DNA of 64,000 nt from Protula sp. h YS-2021 (taxonomy: Eukaryota; Annelida; Polychaeta; Sabellida; Serpulidae): contig OX457031.1 in assembly GCA_949752745.1 (NCBI GenBank), forward strand, positions 38,847,502 to 38,911,501, read 5' to 3'. How positions within the stretch are numbered: position 1 is the stretch's first letter; every line of letters begins with the position of its first letter. Shown here piece by piece: positions 1-13,084 of this stretch. The notes beneath the pieces are model-generated. The model was not told where the DNA came from, did no database searches, and worked only from the letters and a program-made list of their open reading frames with translations. Made by a program: the position numbers and the translations under genes.

Positions 1-1360
1 CATAAAAAACTCTCACACCAGATATAGGTCCTTATTGTCTTCATATTTTAGATAAAGATAGCGATCATCCTTACTTAGCTGGCTATTACTGTTTTTCTTA
101 ATTCGGAAAAATTGGCGGAAATAATAGCGAAAAAAAAACAATTTCTTACTAAACTCTTAACTAACACTAGTTATATGATCTTACTGCCTTAAAATTTTGA
201 ACTAGGGAAGCGGATATTTCTACCTTCTGGGCTATTGTTTCTATCTCTCTGGTTTTATGATTCGATATAAAATTGGCAGAATTATTAGCGAAAAGGATTT
301 TTCCGAAAAATCTTTATTTATCGCTAGGAAAACAACCTTATTGCCTTGTAATGTTATGTAATAGTAGCCCACATTGCTATCTACCTGGCTGTTATTGTTT
401 TTTTGCAATTCGCCAAAAAAATGGCGGAAATATTGGTCAAAATGCAATTTTCTTTAACGCGTATATGCTCCTGTTGTTTTAATAGAAACTTGCACGTAAG
501 TGTCCATCTTTTTATTACTTTTTTGGCCATTTGCCAAAAAAAGGTCGAAATATTGGCGATAAAACTTTTTTTTGCAAAATCTTAACTCGCTTCAAGAAAA
601 TAGCCTTACTGTCTTGAAACTTTAAGTATAGGTAGCAGGTATTACTATGTACCCAGCCATTACTTTTTTGCTGATTGGCGTGACATCGTTCGTGAAATAT
701 TGACGTAAGAACAAAAAAGTTAGTAAAATCTGAACTCACATCAGAGAAATGGTCTTACTGAAATTTTGGTTAAGTTATTGATACTTGCCTGTTTATTGCT
801 GTTTTTTCGTAATTAAAAAAACAAATGGTGGAAATATTGGCGAAAAACCAATTGTTTCTAAAATCGTTTGCTAACGCTAAGAATATAATTTTTCCTTCTT
901 AACATTTAAATTGTGGAAGCAGGAATTAGTGCCTGTCTGGCTGTAATTTTTTGGTGATTCACCAGAAACATTATTGAAAACTTAACTGGCTCTAGATATT
1001 TGGCCTTAATATCTTGGAGTTCTGATTAAAAGTGGCAGGCTTTGGTACCCACCTGGCTATTACGTGTTTTTGGGATTCGTCTAAAACTGGTGGAAATATT
1101 AACAAAAACAAATGTCATGAAAACGTATGTCCTGTTAACATTTAAATGGAAACGTCTTAAAATTTTGATTGATGGTAGCGCTTTATATGTCCAGCTGACT
1201 GTTACTTTGTTTTGTTTGGCGATTCAAAAAATGGCCGAAACAGTGGCTGTTACTTTTATCTGGCAATTCGCCAAAAATTGTAGGATATATTGGCGATAAA
1301 TCGTTTTTGTATTAAAATATTGACTGAGGGCAAGTATATAGCCCTACTGGTTTAAAATTT
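1..1360. repeat. Degenerate ~145-bp tandem repeat array (family Z)
   Basis: Units recur about every 140-160 bp (for example near 111, 271, 417, 538, 825 and 1087). Each contains a phrase like 'lose of locus, aggcat, tacctggctatta', then a core close to GCCAAAAATTGGCGGAAATA followed by TTGGCGAAAA. No coding potential is seen. The same family returns at 3,305-4,445 and 24,990-26,960. Confidence 0.75.
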
Positions 1361-2039
1361 TGGTTACAGGGTATACTTATATGTCATAGCATCAACATTC
1401 GTGAACTGGGGCATTGTCCATGGGCAATCTTATTGGTCTAATAAATGAGTATTTTTCCCTTATGATTTTAATGTATGCCTCAAGCCCTTAATGCACAAGG
1501 AAACGCCTTAAGGTCTTAAGGAAAACGCTAAGTGCGAGAAAGGTTTCTTATCAAATGACGATCACTTATTCCAATGGTTTAATATATCTAAAAGGACAGC
1601 ACTGTTTTTGCATTATGCTAAAAATTGCAGTTGATAAAGTATTACGAAGTAGGGAGCAGAATAAAAAAATAGACCACTTGTCTGCGTAGTTGCAAACATA
1701 TTGACGTAAGATATGCACTTACTTCGAAGAAGGTGCTCGTCTTTTTGGGGATTTTAAGGACGACGCCATCATCCCTTGACAACAACTTACTAAGCAAAAT
1801 TTATCTTGAAGTGTTTTTGCCTGACGGCTTTCATTACTTTTGACTTGAGCATTTTGGGGCTATGGTTGGGGGATTCCTTATTCGGCGGACCATTTCGAGT
1901 TACTGATTGTTTATGTACGTTTTTCTTAAAAAAAAATAAATCAATATTATACACCGGTGTAAAATTGCAGGAAATTGTAAATTCAGTATTGTCATGTTGA
2001 TCATTGCTTTTCTTAAATAACTAGTCAGAGAAGGTCCTA
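1361..2039. other. Non-repetitive AT-rich stretch, no gene seen
   Basis: Nothing recognisable is visible here. Open frames are short and of AT-rich composition. Confidence 0.5.
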
Positions 2040-2660
2040 TAAATTTTTTGGTTTGTTCCAGGCAAAGAACTATTTTACCATTTATTTTGTGTAATTACGT
2101 AGCAATTAATATAAACGTGAATAAAGCAAACTAAATGTACTTCTCATTTATTTTTGTGGTTTATTTACACATTTGTTCTTTCTTTCTATGTTTTAACTTC
2201 ATTGCAATTTTTTACCGTAATCTTGCCTCACGTTTTGAATGACTTCTGCGACGTTTCGGTCTCGCCGTATTTTCTGTATACGTTCACGCTGTTTCCCAGA
2301 CTGTGCTCGCATAAAACTCTTCCCTCGAGTTCTCGTCAAGTGCTTTGATTTTGATTTCAAAGTTATATAAAAAAATAAATTTTAAAAACCACTAAATGAA
2401 ATTAAGAAAAACCACATATTCAGTTTCACCAACCAATGTGTTATTTACATATAAATTAACTATTAAACACATATTATCTATCATAAGAGAAATGTTTAAG
2501 ATACTTTTAAAACCTTTTTAGTCTCAGCTTCTACAGAAGCGGGAGCTATAGCTGTCATTGAAATTATGTGCTTACATACCTTTTTAAGTTAAAAAATCGT
2601 ATGTCCTCCTAGGTTTTAGCCTGAACATCTTGAAATTTTGGTTGAAGGTGGGAGGCATAA
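2040..2660. repeat. Segment duplicated at 24,440-24,990
   Basis: The stretch around 2,095-2,350 (elements such as AATAAAGCAAACTAAAT and TTTGTTCTTTCTTTC) is matched in order by 24,480-24,790. It forms part of a larger duplication that also includes the flanking Z arrays. Confidence 0.7.
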
Positions 2661-2663
2661 GTA

Positions 2664-3301
2664 CAGTAAAACCTGTGCTAAGGACACCTGTCTATTAAGG
2701 ACACCTGTACATTAGGGACACTTTCTGTCAGTTCCTTTTAAGATCCCATTGACTTGTACGTTAAGCGACCCTGTCAATTAGTGACACCTGTGTATAGGGA
2801 CAAAGGACACTTTTATTTGTCCTAACTCCGTAAATGCATTGAAATTAACATATCTGCTGGGGACAACAGTCTTTCACCACAAACAAACAAAACCCCAATG
2901 TGAGACTCGTTGCTGCATGCTCGCGTAATCCCTACTTATTGATCTTAAGCAAAACCTGAGTACGTCGTTTTACGTATTGTTTGGACAGGAATTGACTGTG
3001 GTAAGACAATGACATTACGGAGTTATCGTTTTGCTATAAATTATTGGGGGTACTTAAGGGTAATTCATACTGAATTGCAATTGAAATGCAGAGATATTGC
3101 TTCGAAAAAATCTAAAAGGGAGGTTTTAAGCGGAAGAGAAATGAACTTTCACTGGCGGAAAAGGTGTCATGGCTAATAAATTTCAAAACTGTTTCGTGTC
3201 ATTTTTCTTGTTAAAATGTCCAAACTGCCCATTAGGAACCCATGTCTACTAAGGACAGAAACGCTCAATCCCTCGCTGTGCTTAATACACAGGTTTTACT
3301 G
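2664..3301. mobile_element. MITE of the Tc1/mariner-pogo (TA) type
   Basis: A 638-bp element starts CAGTAAAACCTGTG and ends CACAGGTTTTACTG, a perfect terminal inverted repeat. It is flanked by TA on both sides (2662-2663, 3302-3303), the expected target duplication for the superfamily. Near both ends are copies of a CTAAGGACA motif. There is no transposase ORF, so it is non-autonomous. It interrupts the Z repeats. Confidence 0.75.
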
Positions 3302-3304
3302 TAC

Positions 3305-4445
3305 CTACCTGATTGCTCCTATTCTTTTCTGTCAATTCGCCAAGAATTGGCGGAAATATTGGTGAAAAGCCTATTTTAAAACGTAGCTCCTCCTGGGGTT
3401 TTAATGGGAACGTATTAACATTTTGATGTAAGGTAGGAAATATATATATCCACCTGGCTTTTACGTTTTTAATGATTTGCCAAAAATTGGGGGAAATATT
3501 GGCTGAAAGAATTGGCTGAAAAAAGTTTTTTTCAGTAAAATCTTAGCTGACGCCAGGGATATATTCGTACTGTCTTGGAATTTGGTTGATGGCGACAGAC
3601 ATTAGTACCTACCTGGCTATCACGCTTGTTTGACATCCATATAAAACGCCAAAACCAATTGTCATAAAATCATAACTTATTCAAAGATCTTAATTGAAAT
3701 TTTGCAATTTTTTATCGAAGGTGGGGTGATTATAAATGTCCTAACCCGACTTTTGACTATTATCTATTTGGCGATTTGCCTGAAAATGGCAGAAATTTTA
3801 ACTGACGCCAGAAATATATCCTTACTATCATCAAATATAAGCTAAATGTAGCATAAGTACCAATTTAGCTGTTAGTTTTTGATGATTCTCCAAAAAATAG
3901 TGACGATATTGAGCAAAATCCAAATTTCATAAAAACGTATCTCGTAGGACTGTATTGAAAGCGTCTTAAAACTTAAGTGTTCCTCTTTTTTTTTCTTTTT
4001 TTATACGCCGAAAATTAGCGGAAATTACGACTGAAAAACGGTTTTAAACGTAAAAACATGCTAGGCTGTCCTAAGGTTTGATTGAATGTATTGGCCACAA
4101 GTTTTGTTTGGCGTTTTACCAAAAACTTGGCGAAATATTGGCGAAAATGGTTCTTATTCTTATCTTAACTGACACAAGGGATATGGTCTTACTGCCTTGG
4201 CATTTTTTCTAAAAGTAGCGGACATTAGTACCTATATGGCTAATACTTTTTTAGGAAAATCTCCCAACGGGATGGCAGTTAAAACACCTTAAAATTTTAA
4301 TTGAAGATCAGAGGCTTCAGTGTCACCTGACCATTATGTTTAGGCTATTCGCCGAGAATTTTCAAAAATATTGGTAAAGAACCAGTTTTTGTGATAAAAC
4401 CTTTACCTATATAGGGATATAGGAAATATAAAGGATATAACCTTG
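3305..4445. repeat. Z-family ~145-bp tandem repeats, continued
   Basis: Units carrying CCAAAAATTGG and AATATTGG continue after the MITE. The block ends at a unique phrase (GCGAGCCGGGGCATTGTCCC near 4,505) that is also found near 27,020, which shows this arm is duplicated. Confidence 0.7.
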
Positions 4446-4594
4446 GTGTCTTAATGTTTGCGTAGCAGTCAGCATTATCTCATAAATCCTGACATCAGTA
4501 TTTGCGAGCCGGGGCATTGTCCCTGGATAATCTTGTATTATATGAGTTATATAAAGCTCTGAACCTTCATTCTGACTTCTGGTGCACGTCTTCA

Positions 4595-5085
4595 TGTGCA
4601 CTACTGAAGAGTGTGAAATATGAAACGCGAACCACTGGATAGTGTGAAATGAAACACGAACTACTGAATGGTGTGAAATGTGAAACACGAACTACTGAAT
4701 AGTGTGACATATGAAAAGCGAAGCAATGGGCTGTTTGAAACATGAAACATGAATTGCTTAATACTGTGAAATATGAAATGCGAACTACTGAATAGTGTGA
4801 AATATGAAAAGCGAACAATGGGTTGTGTGAAATATGCACCACGAACTACTGAATGAGATCAAGTATGAAACGCGAACAACTGAATGGTGTCGAAATTGCA
4901 AACGGGAACTAGTGAACAGTGTCAAACGAGAACTATTGAATAGTCTCCAAACTGCTTAAAAGTGTGAAGCTTGAAAGTGAACTTGAAGCACTTAATAGTA
5001 AGAAATAAGAAACGCAATAAATTGACTGTTAAACATTTAATGCGAACTACTGAATATTGCAAGATGCGTATTACGAGCAAAAAAT
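4595..5085. repeat. ~31-bp tandem repeat array
   Basis: About 15 degenerate copies of a unit close to GAACTACTGAATAGTGTGAA plus ATATGAAACGC. Open frames on the minus strand here are low-complexity repeat translations. A sister array lies at 27,120-27,445, and both end with a motif like TATTACGAGCAAAAAATGTC. Confidence 0.8.
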
Positions 5086-5759
5086 GTCTCTTGGTGCAGC
5101 AACAGGACACACCAGTGACGTCATTTGGGATCAGTTTTTAAATTTGAACAAGTGCTGTTAATTCCACCCTTGAACTATTCATTTTGTAGTTAACAAAATA
5201 CTTACTGTAGTAAATCAACTGCAAAACTGAAAGTGCCGCGGTAGTTTTGTAACGCTGTTTTATTTCTTTCGATCTTCAAAATCAACACGAGCAGATCTTA
5301 AACAGCTTTAAACAGGTCTAAACAGATTTAAACAGGTACAAATTATTGGAATCCCGCGACACAATGCAAAATGCCGCGAAAACCATGTTTATGCAGAAGG
5401 ATTACTGTCAAACACGATTGAACTAAACATAATTGGCATCCTAATCATTTAAAATATCAATTGTGGGAAAGGAAGGGGTGAAGCAGTTCACAGACCGCTA
5501 GTCAAATAGCATGTAAAATAACTGAATGCTGTTTGACAAAACCCTTGAAATAATGACAAACAATTTGGTCGCACGCCTGAACTTCAATCAAATAATAAAT
5601 AAATTCTATGCGCTACTCAGAACGCTCTTTTATTTTTTAATTTTTAAAACTTGTTCTAAATGTCAAAAACATTAAAATTATACCCAGCCTCCAATCCGAT
5701 CATCATATTGTTAACATAAAAATTTCCAAAGAAACACGAGGCCCCGTTTTTTGGAAGGT
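5086..5759. other. No gene seen
   Basis: AT-rich sequence separates the 31-bp array from the LINE. It includes a run of AAACAG(A/G)T(T/C)TAAACAG-like short repeats near 5,296-5,335. Confidence 0.4.
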
Positions 5760-8700
5760 GAATAATAGTAAGAGAAGAAAAATATCAAACTGAAATTAAA
5801 GTTCTAATTGATTAAATTTGGAGTGAAAATTCTAACATGGAAGACCTAAGTCTAAGATATGATTTTCTGAAATACCACATTAGATTATACTCACGTAACT
5901 ATTCTATAGAAAGAGCCAAGCGCTTTAAAGAGACAGAGTTTGAAACGCTCGAAAATCTAGCAGTCATTGACGAAAACATATCTAACTCCGCGTCAAATGA
6001 TGACAACGATCAATATCAAAACCTAAAAATCCTGCTAGACGAGATTGAAGGAATAAAGTGCAAAGGGGCTTGGATCAGGTCTCGGATAGATAAGATGGAA
6101 CTTAGCGAAAAAAACACTAAATACTTCCTTAACCAAGAGAAAGAAAGCTTTGATAAAAAACTATCCACAGGCTGAGATTTGAAACCGACGACTTTATCAC
6201 TGACAAAAAAGCATCTTAAAGAACTGCAAAATTTTTATCAACAACTATTTACGTGTAGACATAAAAATAATAAAACGCATCCGACCGAACTACAGTCAAA
6301 TGTACCCGGACTAAACCATTTATCTGATGTCCAAAGAAAACTTTGCGAAGGAGACTTGACGTTAGCTGAATTTCATAACACCCTTAAATACTTTAAACAT
6401 AACACATCCCCTGGTTGTGACTGTCCATGGAATTTTATCAACAGTTTTGGAACGTTATAGGACCAAAATTGGTCGAAACATTGAACCACTGTAAAAATAA
6501 GGACAGCCTTGCCATTTTACAATGGAGTATAATTACGTTATTACATAAAAGGGGAAAAGACAAAGAAAATTGGCGCCCCATTTCTCTTCTAAATACGGAT
6601 TATAAGATTATGACCAAATGCCTAACCCTCAGACTCGAGAAAGCGATAGATCAATTAATACACGAGGATCAATCAGGTTTTTTAAAAGGAAGATTCATTG
6701 GGGAGGGCATAAGATTTATCGAGGATATTATTGAATATGCAGTCGTTAAATGGTTAATTAACTAGTACAACTTGACTTCGAAAAGGCTTTTGATTCAGTA
6801 GAATGGGACTTTTTGTTTTATGTGTTAGAGCATTTTGGCTTTGGTGTTGATTTCATAGCATGGATAAAATTAGCATACACAGACATTTTTAGTTGCATTA
6901 TAAACGGGGGCTTTGGTACACATTGGTTTCAATTGACACGAGGCTTGCGTCAAGGCTCTCCTTTGCCAACACTCCTTTTTTTTCTTAGTAGCCGAAGTCT
7001 TAGCGCAACTCGTCCGGACAAATCACGAACTAGAAAGAATCTCTGTTGGGTCATGTGAACACAAAATTTTTCAATTGCAGACGATATAACATGTTGCTTG
7101 TAAAACGAACGATCACTCGATTTTCTCTTCAAAATTACTACTCTCTTTGAAAATAATCCGGTTTGAGACTTACTCTTGATAAAACTCCCATGATATGGTT
7201 AGGACCATGGAAAACAAAATCAGACAACCTATTTAACCTTAAAGAGGGATTGTTTTGATATGCGTGGCACACGAGTTGGTAATGACATATGCAATAAACT
7301 AGATGTGAACTTCCACAGTAGACTTAAAAAGATAGAAAAAATTAAATTCAATATCTGTAGAGCCATCCATATGTCTACACAAGGGAGAATATTAATCAGT
7401 AAAATGCACGGCATTTCAAATTTGGTGTATCAATTGACTATGTCTGTGCCAAGCCCAAGCGTTCTCTCTACTGCCCAAAAACTTATATCAAACATTATTT
7501 GGAAGGGAAAACCACCGAAAGCGAAACACTCCTCTCTTATTAATGACCATAAATTTGGGGGCAGCTCTAAGCAGTAGATATTTTTACGATGAAAGAATCC
7601 TTGAGTGCTGCATGGGTAGGAAGATTATGGCAAAAGAAACAATGGAATAATGTTATTGGCCAATATTTTAATAAATATGGCGGGTTCAGATTTCTTATGA
7701 ACTGTAACTATGATATTAAATATTTAAATATACCAGAATTTTATAAAGCAATATTAGAAGTAGCTTCAAAAAATATTCATAAAACCAGTATATAAATAAA
7801 TAATTTGGACTAATAAAGATATTATTATTGAAGTGCACCGGTTTTTTTATGAAACATGGAAGACGAAATGTGTTGTACTTGTACAGAATCTGAGATGCCA
7901 GGATGGTAACCTCCTTACATATGAACAATTCTGTACAAAATACGAACTGAAATTTTTTTTTGAATTTAACGGTATTTTGGGTGCCATCAAACATACTACC
8001 CATGGTAAAGCTACTCTTGCTGACGAGAATTTTGAATCTGGGCCTATTTTAAATATTGATAGCCCATTGTTTACTACTATTTACAACAAAATAATAAATA
8101 TAACAAGTATTAAATCAAACTACTATTATAACCTGCTCTTGAAATTCCGTTGTGAAAATCCCTCCGTTTGGATTAAATGGCAAGAAGAAAGTAGCATACC
8201 TAATGAAACAATTTCAAATTCATTTATTTACGCTAAATCCTCAGCGAGAGACGCAGAGCCTCTTTCCTTTCACTTCAAAAGGATAAACCGTTTATTAAGC
8301 ACAAATAAAAATCTTTACCTGTGGAATTTAAGTGATACTCCTTATTGCGATCTTTGTTGCGATAATAAGATCGGTGATACTACAGATGCACTTGTAGACT
8401 GCAGCTGGACTTGCGATAAGGTGCAACTAGCATTAAGCCGACTTGACCCACAAAAAATTCACTTTGGTACTTTGGACTCAAATTGTTGGTTGTTTGGCGT
8501 TGCAAATGCGGGACTTAACTTAATTATTCTCATTTTAAAGCAATATCTCTGCTCGGTGAGATTTCGAAAAGACGTATTTTCAATGTCACGTCTGATGATT
8601 GAAATTTTTATTGCGATCTTGGCTGATATAAATACAATGTCACCGACTAGGTTCAATACTAAATGGACTAAGTTTCCAAACTTAATCGCTGAAAGCTTGC

Positions 8701-8853
8701 AATTTGGAGGTCAGTATTTAGTCTGAATATAACCGTGATTAAGCTTTAAAATTTAATGTTACCACGCTCTTCTTTTTCCTTTTTGCCAACCAAATATCTG
8801 TGGGTTTATTCGGGGGTGGGGGGAATCGGGGCAAAAGCAAAAAAAAAAAAAAC
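5760..8853 (+). mobile_element. 5'-truncated L1/Tx1-like non-LTR retrotransposon
   Basis: The element lacks the endonuclease. It begins in the linker before the reverse transcriptase and runs through the C-terminal Cys-rich region to a run of A residues (8,840-8,852), consistent with a 3' tail. It sits inside the duplicated block: the flanks near 5,100 and 8,950 correspond to ~27,480 and ~27,510 in the other copy. The insertion therefore postdates the duplication, or was absent from that copy. Confidence 0.8.
5837..8726 (+). pseudogene. LINE reverse transcriptase ORF2 remnant
   Basis: Open pieces in shifting frames at 5837-6175, 6179-6460, 6427-6765, ~6766-7058, 7260-7577, 7589-7795 and 7833-8726 follow the order of an L1-type ORF2. 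The linker contains EKNTKYFLNQEK. RT block NWRPISLLNTDYKI is followed by DQSGFLKGRFI, then LDFEKAFDSVEWDF and RGLRQGSPL. The catalytic box reads IADD at 7077-7085. The connector has STQGRILISK, a CNYD motif follows, and the last piece has CDLCCDN...C...W, the usual C-terminal zinc-knuckle region. Frameshifts and stops make it inactive. The clade assignment rests on motif resemblance only. Confidence 0.85.
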
Positions 8854-8949
8854 ACTCTGGGCATGTTTTGCGTTCATTTCTGATCCAATAAATAATAAAA
8901 ACTACAATAGTGCTATTTAACTTGTTTGTAGCATAGGTAGTTGTACTTA

Positions 8950-9310
8950 TAATGGTGCTACAATCTCCTGTCACCATAATCTAACGGGGACAGCTTCACT
9001 GCTGTGTTTTGGGGGTTGGTGGGGAGGAGGCAGAGTGGAGTTTTGCCTTGTTCGTTATGTCACTGTGGCCCCTTTTGTTGCAAAAATGTCGAGAATGACT
9101 TACTACTCTTGTTTATAACTTTTTTGTTATAATAGTATAATACTGTTCAGTTTGCCTTTTTCGGCTTAATTTTACTTTAATAATTCCTTTCTCACCTTGA
9201 GGCTTCTTGGGAACATATAAACCTTCTGGTCTGTCACTTATGGACACAAACTGTATTGTTATGAAAAATATATGAACGGGATTCTTATTAACTATAAAAG
9301 GTAAAAACTA
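8950..9310. repeat. Segment duplicated at 27,510-27,800
   Basis: Shared phrases include ACGGGGACAGCTT, TCTGTCACTTATG-ACACAAACTGTA and ATTCTTATTA, in the same order at both sites. It continues the block duplication interrupted by the LINE. Confidence 0.7.
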
Positions 9311-9716
9311 AACTAGAACCGATTTTGCGAACAAGTAGCGAAATATACACTTCTCAACTATAAAGTCTATTTACTGTTGAATAATTTCAATTCACACACG
9401 GCCGTATGTAGTCAACCATCACCCCACTCTCCCCAGGACCCATCCACCCACCACCGACCAAAGCCAAGGCAAACAGCCCCTTCTTCGATGTAGATCAGAC
9501 CCAGATCCAGGAGAATAGATTCGATCAGGGGGCCTCAGTCCTAGAGGGAGTTTGGCTAGTCTGCAAAAAAATCCGTTCGGTGAAACGTTCTATCTGTGTA
9601 TCATAAATTTTCTCAATGGCCCCTTTTAATTACATTTAAATACTAGCAGTCGTAGCGTCATGCAGTATGAAGAATGCAGATAGCAGATGACGTACGCATT
9701 GGCTTTGCTTACTTCC

Positions 9717-9966
9717 TTTGCTTCTCGTGTAAAACGCAGTGCTAATGCTAGCAGTGTGAGCCAATTGGTTTTATTAAAAGAAGTACTAAAAAATCATCTG
9801 CCTTTGCTCATCGATTTGACGAGGAAGATCACTACCAATCTTCTTAGAAAAACCGGGAGGATAAAGTTCGAATCAAGTACTATATACTTGCGTCTCGTGT
9901 AAAACGCAGTGCTAATGCCAGTAGTGTGAGCCAATTGGTTTTATGAACAGAAGTACTTTTATCATC
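9717..9966. repeat. Direct repeat pair, ~75 bp
   Basis: Copies at about 9,717-9,790 and 9,889-9,962 share CTCGTGTAAAACGCAGTGCT and GTGTGAGCCAATTGG with few differences. The spacing is ~172 bp. Function is unknown. Confidence 0.7.
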
Positions 9967-9969
9967 TAT

Positions 9970-11095
9970 TCTTTCAAAGGCGACTTACATTGGTTTGGTC
10001 GTTCTATGTGTGAAAAATGGTAAATAAGACTATCTTTTTATATAATCATACAACTAATTTATATTTTTTGTAACTATTTTTAGGCAGTAGGCTGGTACAT
10101 CTTCCCCAAAATGCGTTTTTAATTAGTCAAGTCAGCATAAGCAAGACATGTGCACTATGCTAAAGCTATCTACGGACACGTAGGATTGATTGGTCCGACT
10201 TAGCTGGCGCACCTTGTGATGTCACGGACCACCTTTGATTCTTCTTCGTCTTCCGGGTCAATATTTCTAGTGGTGCTTTCGAGCTTGAACCGGATTCAAC
10301 GTTTTCAGGCGATAATAAAAACTGCTGGTATTTGCTTTGCTGTGAACGGTTTTCTTTATGGATGTAGCTGTAACTTGATACCAGAGGTGCTCTCTGGTCG
10401 ACCAGATGGTTCACTCTCATTTTTCTAGGACAGTTCTGGCAGTCTGTACTCTCATTCGGCTGCAAAGAACGTCGTCTTTTAGATGCGATCCTGACCGATC
10501 CTGATTCTGGCTATCATCAGAGTGGATAAAAAGCAACTGGTTTTCAACTAAAGTGTGTGGGATCGGAGGGAAGTTTTACTATTTGGTCTCGAAGGATTAG
10601 CTACAATTGATTCAGATGAGTTCTATGAGTGATACATTTTGTTGAAAATGTTGGTCATTATGATCATAGATCCAGGAGTCTTAAAACATGTAATAAACGA
10701 CATTCCTGTTGAATTTCATGTCTTCTGAAAAGCCAGACAACCTTCAAACAATCTGCGTAGCTACGGGGTAACAGAGGGAGCGTTTTGCATACGCTAATAT
10801 TATAGTGGATGGGTGACGTTACAAATTCTGAATTTAAGGCAGATAAAGGCGTACTTTACAGTCGCATTTATAAAATAATAGGCTTTAACACACTATATTT
10901 TATTTGGTATTTCACAGTTTTACCATCAAGAATTTTACTGTGTCTCTTAAATACGTGATAAAAATACTTCGAATGGCATCGTTTGCCTTTGCTTTTGTGT
11001 ATATTTCTAAATAATCAGTTTTTAGCATAGCCGACTTTCGTTGGTTCGCGGTTTCCATCACTTATGGGCTATCCGCCGTCTTATGGGCTATGTGT
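9970..11095. other. No gene recognised
   Basis: A 300-bp open stretch at 10,166-10,465 (minus) lacks recognisable domains and has an opposing open frame, so it is not called as a gene. A short tandem of CTTATGGGCTAT lies near 11,060-11,095. Confidence 0.4.
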
Positions 11096-12135
11096 ATGTT
11101 TGTGTGTATATATATGTAGGTTAATACTTTTTCAAAATGCTACTCCTCCGACATTTCTAATGTTCCGATCATTTTGAAATTTATCAGGAATGTTCCCAGG
11201 TAGTTCCCCATATATTCGCATTTTTGGCAATTTAGCCCAAACTGACCAAAGGACCGGCCCAATTGCAGAAAACACAAAATGGTAATCTTTCTAAAAGTCT
11301 TATGAGAGCGCTTTGAAATTTTGCAGGAATGTTTCCAAGAAGTTTCTCTATAAGGCCTGTATTTTGGGCGATTTCACCTGAACTGGTCAGCACACTGGCA
11401 AACAGATAAATAAATATTAATATAATGTAAAAATAGCAAATAAAAAAGATGAGGCTCGGTGGTAACTATAAGTAAATATACGTAGCAACATAAAAACGAA
11501 ATTGACAAAAATACAGCAAAAAACATAATATCTTTAATACGTTTAAAATGAATAAATTTGAGGAAGACACAAAAATGCTGATCTGTCTAGAAATTTGGTC
11601 GGATGGTTTGAAATTTGACATGACTGTTCATCAGTAGCCTAACCACACAGCCTGTATGTAGTATTTGCGAACTGATCAAAATTTGCAAGGACATCATCCA
11701 AATATAGCAAAATTTATAAAAACACAAAAAGCTATTCATATAGCAGTTATTGTTTAATCGTTTTCAAATTTAACAGGACTGATTCGGGATAGTTATTTAG
11801 TGTGACTGTAGCATTTTTATCATTGGATCGCAATACTAGCCAAATGTTGGCAAAAAGGTTGAAGAGGGTTGGATAGGTTTAAGAAAACACAACGAGTGCT
11901 GTTAGTGCCACGTATTCGGCCCGATTGCTTTTAAATTTGGAAGCAATGTTCTTCAGGAGACCTTCTACAAAATCTATATTTTGTCAAAATTGATAGCTTT
12001 CTCCTTTCACCTTTGTAATGTCTCGGCTTTCATGGCCAGCCACAATGTCCACGGACATTCTTGTGTGTGTTTTTATCGAAATTAGTATGAAAAATTTTCA
12101 AATGTCTGTATAAGATTAATATCATTCTTACTGAA
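11096..12135. repeat. ~130-160-bp degenerate tandem repeats (family W)
   Basis: Units carry AAAATGCTACT, a GGCCCGATTGCTTTGAAATT-like phrase and CAGGAATGTTCC. The same family recurs at 36,956-37,260, 38,290-39,110 and 46,820-47,540. Confidence 0.65.
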
Positions 12136-13084
12136 GAAAGACAACCTGGATCCTTGTGAGTCCTTGCTTTACTCGGTTGCTATCACCGCGATATGGCAAG
12201 GGCATTTTTAGACTGACAATCCAGCTGTCATTCAAGTTTTTCTCTTTAACAATATCTCTTATTCACCGTTTTTCACGGTTCCGTTCAATTAATGAAGAGC
12301 ATATGCGGTCGAAATCAGTTAATTTAATATCCAATTTTCCAAAGAATATTATGCGAGTATCCAGTTTATGCAATTATCCGGTATATTTTACATCAAAAAG
12401 AATTGAAATGGATTTTACTACAGCATGAAATTAACCGGCTTTAGCAGTTAACGGGTGTCGTCTCTACAACAATCAGGTCGGTAAGGAAGAGTAGGAGGGA
12501 CACTTCAGTTTTATACTTAAGTGCCACATATGCAGTATGAAAGAAGTACATATGAAGTACCTAAGAACTGCATATGGAGTACGCTAGAAGTACATATATA
12601 CTGAGTAAGAAGTAACAGGGGCACTGCGTATGAAGTACATAGAATATTCATATTACTGTTTACTTTAAATTTCACAGGTAGTTCATATATTCACCTGTAA
12701 TTCACATGAAACCGAACGGTACGGCTTATGCACTACATACGCAGTATAAAATAGTAAGCATGAAATTGAAGTATCCTAGTCTTCCGCAGATGGGCATCTG
12801 TTACTTAAAGTGATCCTGATCAAGCTTTCTCAGAAACGCACTATAATGTGCAGGAAAATATTGTTGTTGCGTTGCAACAAGGGTTAGGTCAGGAAGAAAA
12901 ATACTCTTGTTTCTCATTTCTCATTTCTCTTTTTTAATTGGACGCTATCTTTTTTTGAGGGGGGAAATTAGACACAACCGGTGTAACAGGCTATCTTGCC
13001 CCCCTCCCCTGTACAGCTTGCCCACCGGGGGGGGGGGGAGCTAGACTAGGCTATCTCCCTTTCTCTCTCCCGTTCTGTTGAAAG
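12136..13084. other. No gene; palindromic AGTACATATG repeats and a poly-G tract
   Basis: 12,520-12,790 is rich in short motifs such as AGTACATATGAAGTAC and GCAGTATGAA, some in inverted orientation. A run of ten or more G lies near 13,027-13,038. The BEL remnant starts right after. Confidence 0.4.

Noticed and set aside
4407..5110. Minus-strand Ser/His/Phe-rich ORFs
   Set aside because: Translations of the 31-bp tandem array.
9860..9880. tRNA-like T-loop (GTTCGAATC)
   Set aside because: No paired acceptor, D or anticodon arms can be folded around it.
10166..10465. 99-aa minus ORF and its 70-aa plus partner
   Set aside because: No recognisable domain, opposing open frames, and no conserved copy in the window.
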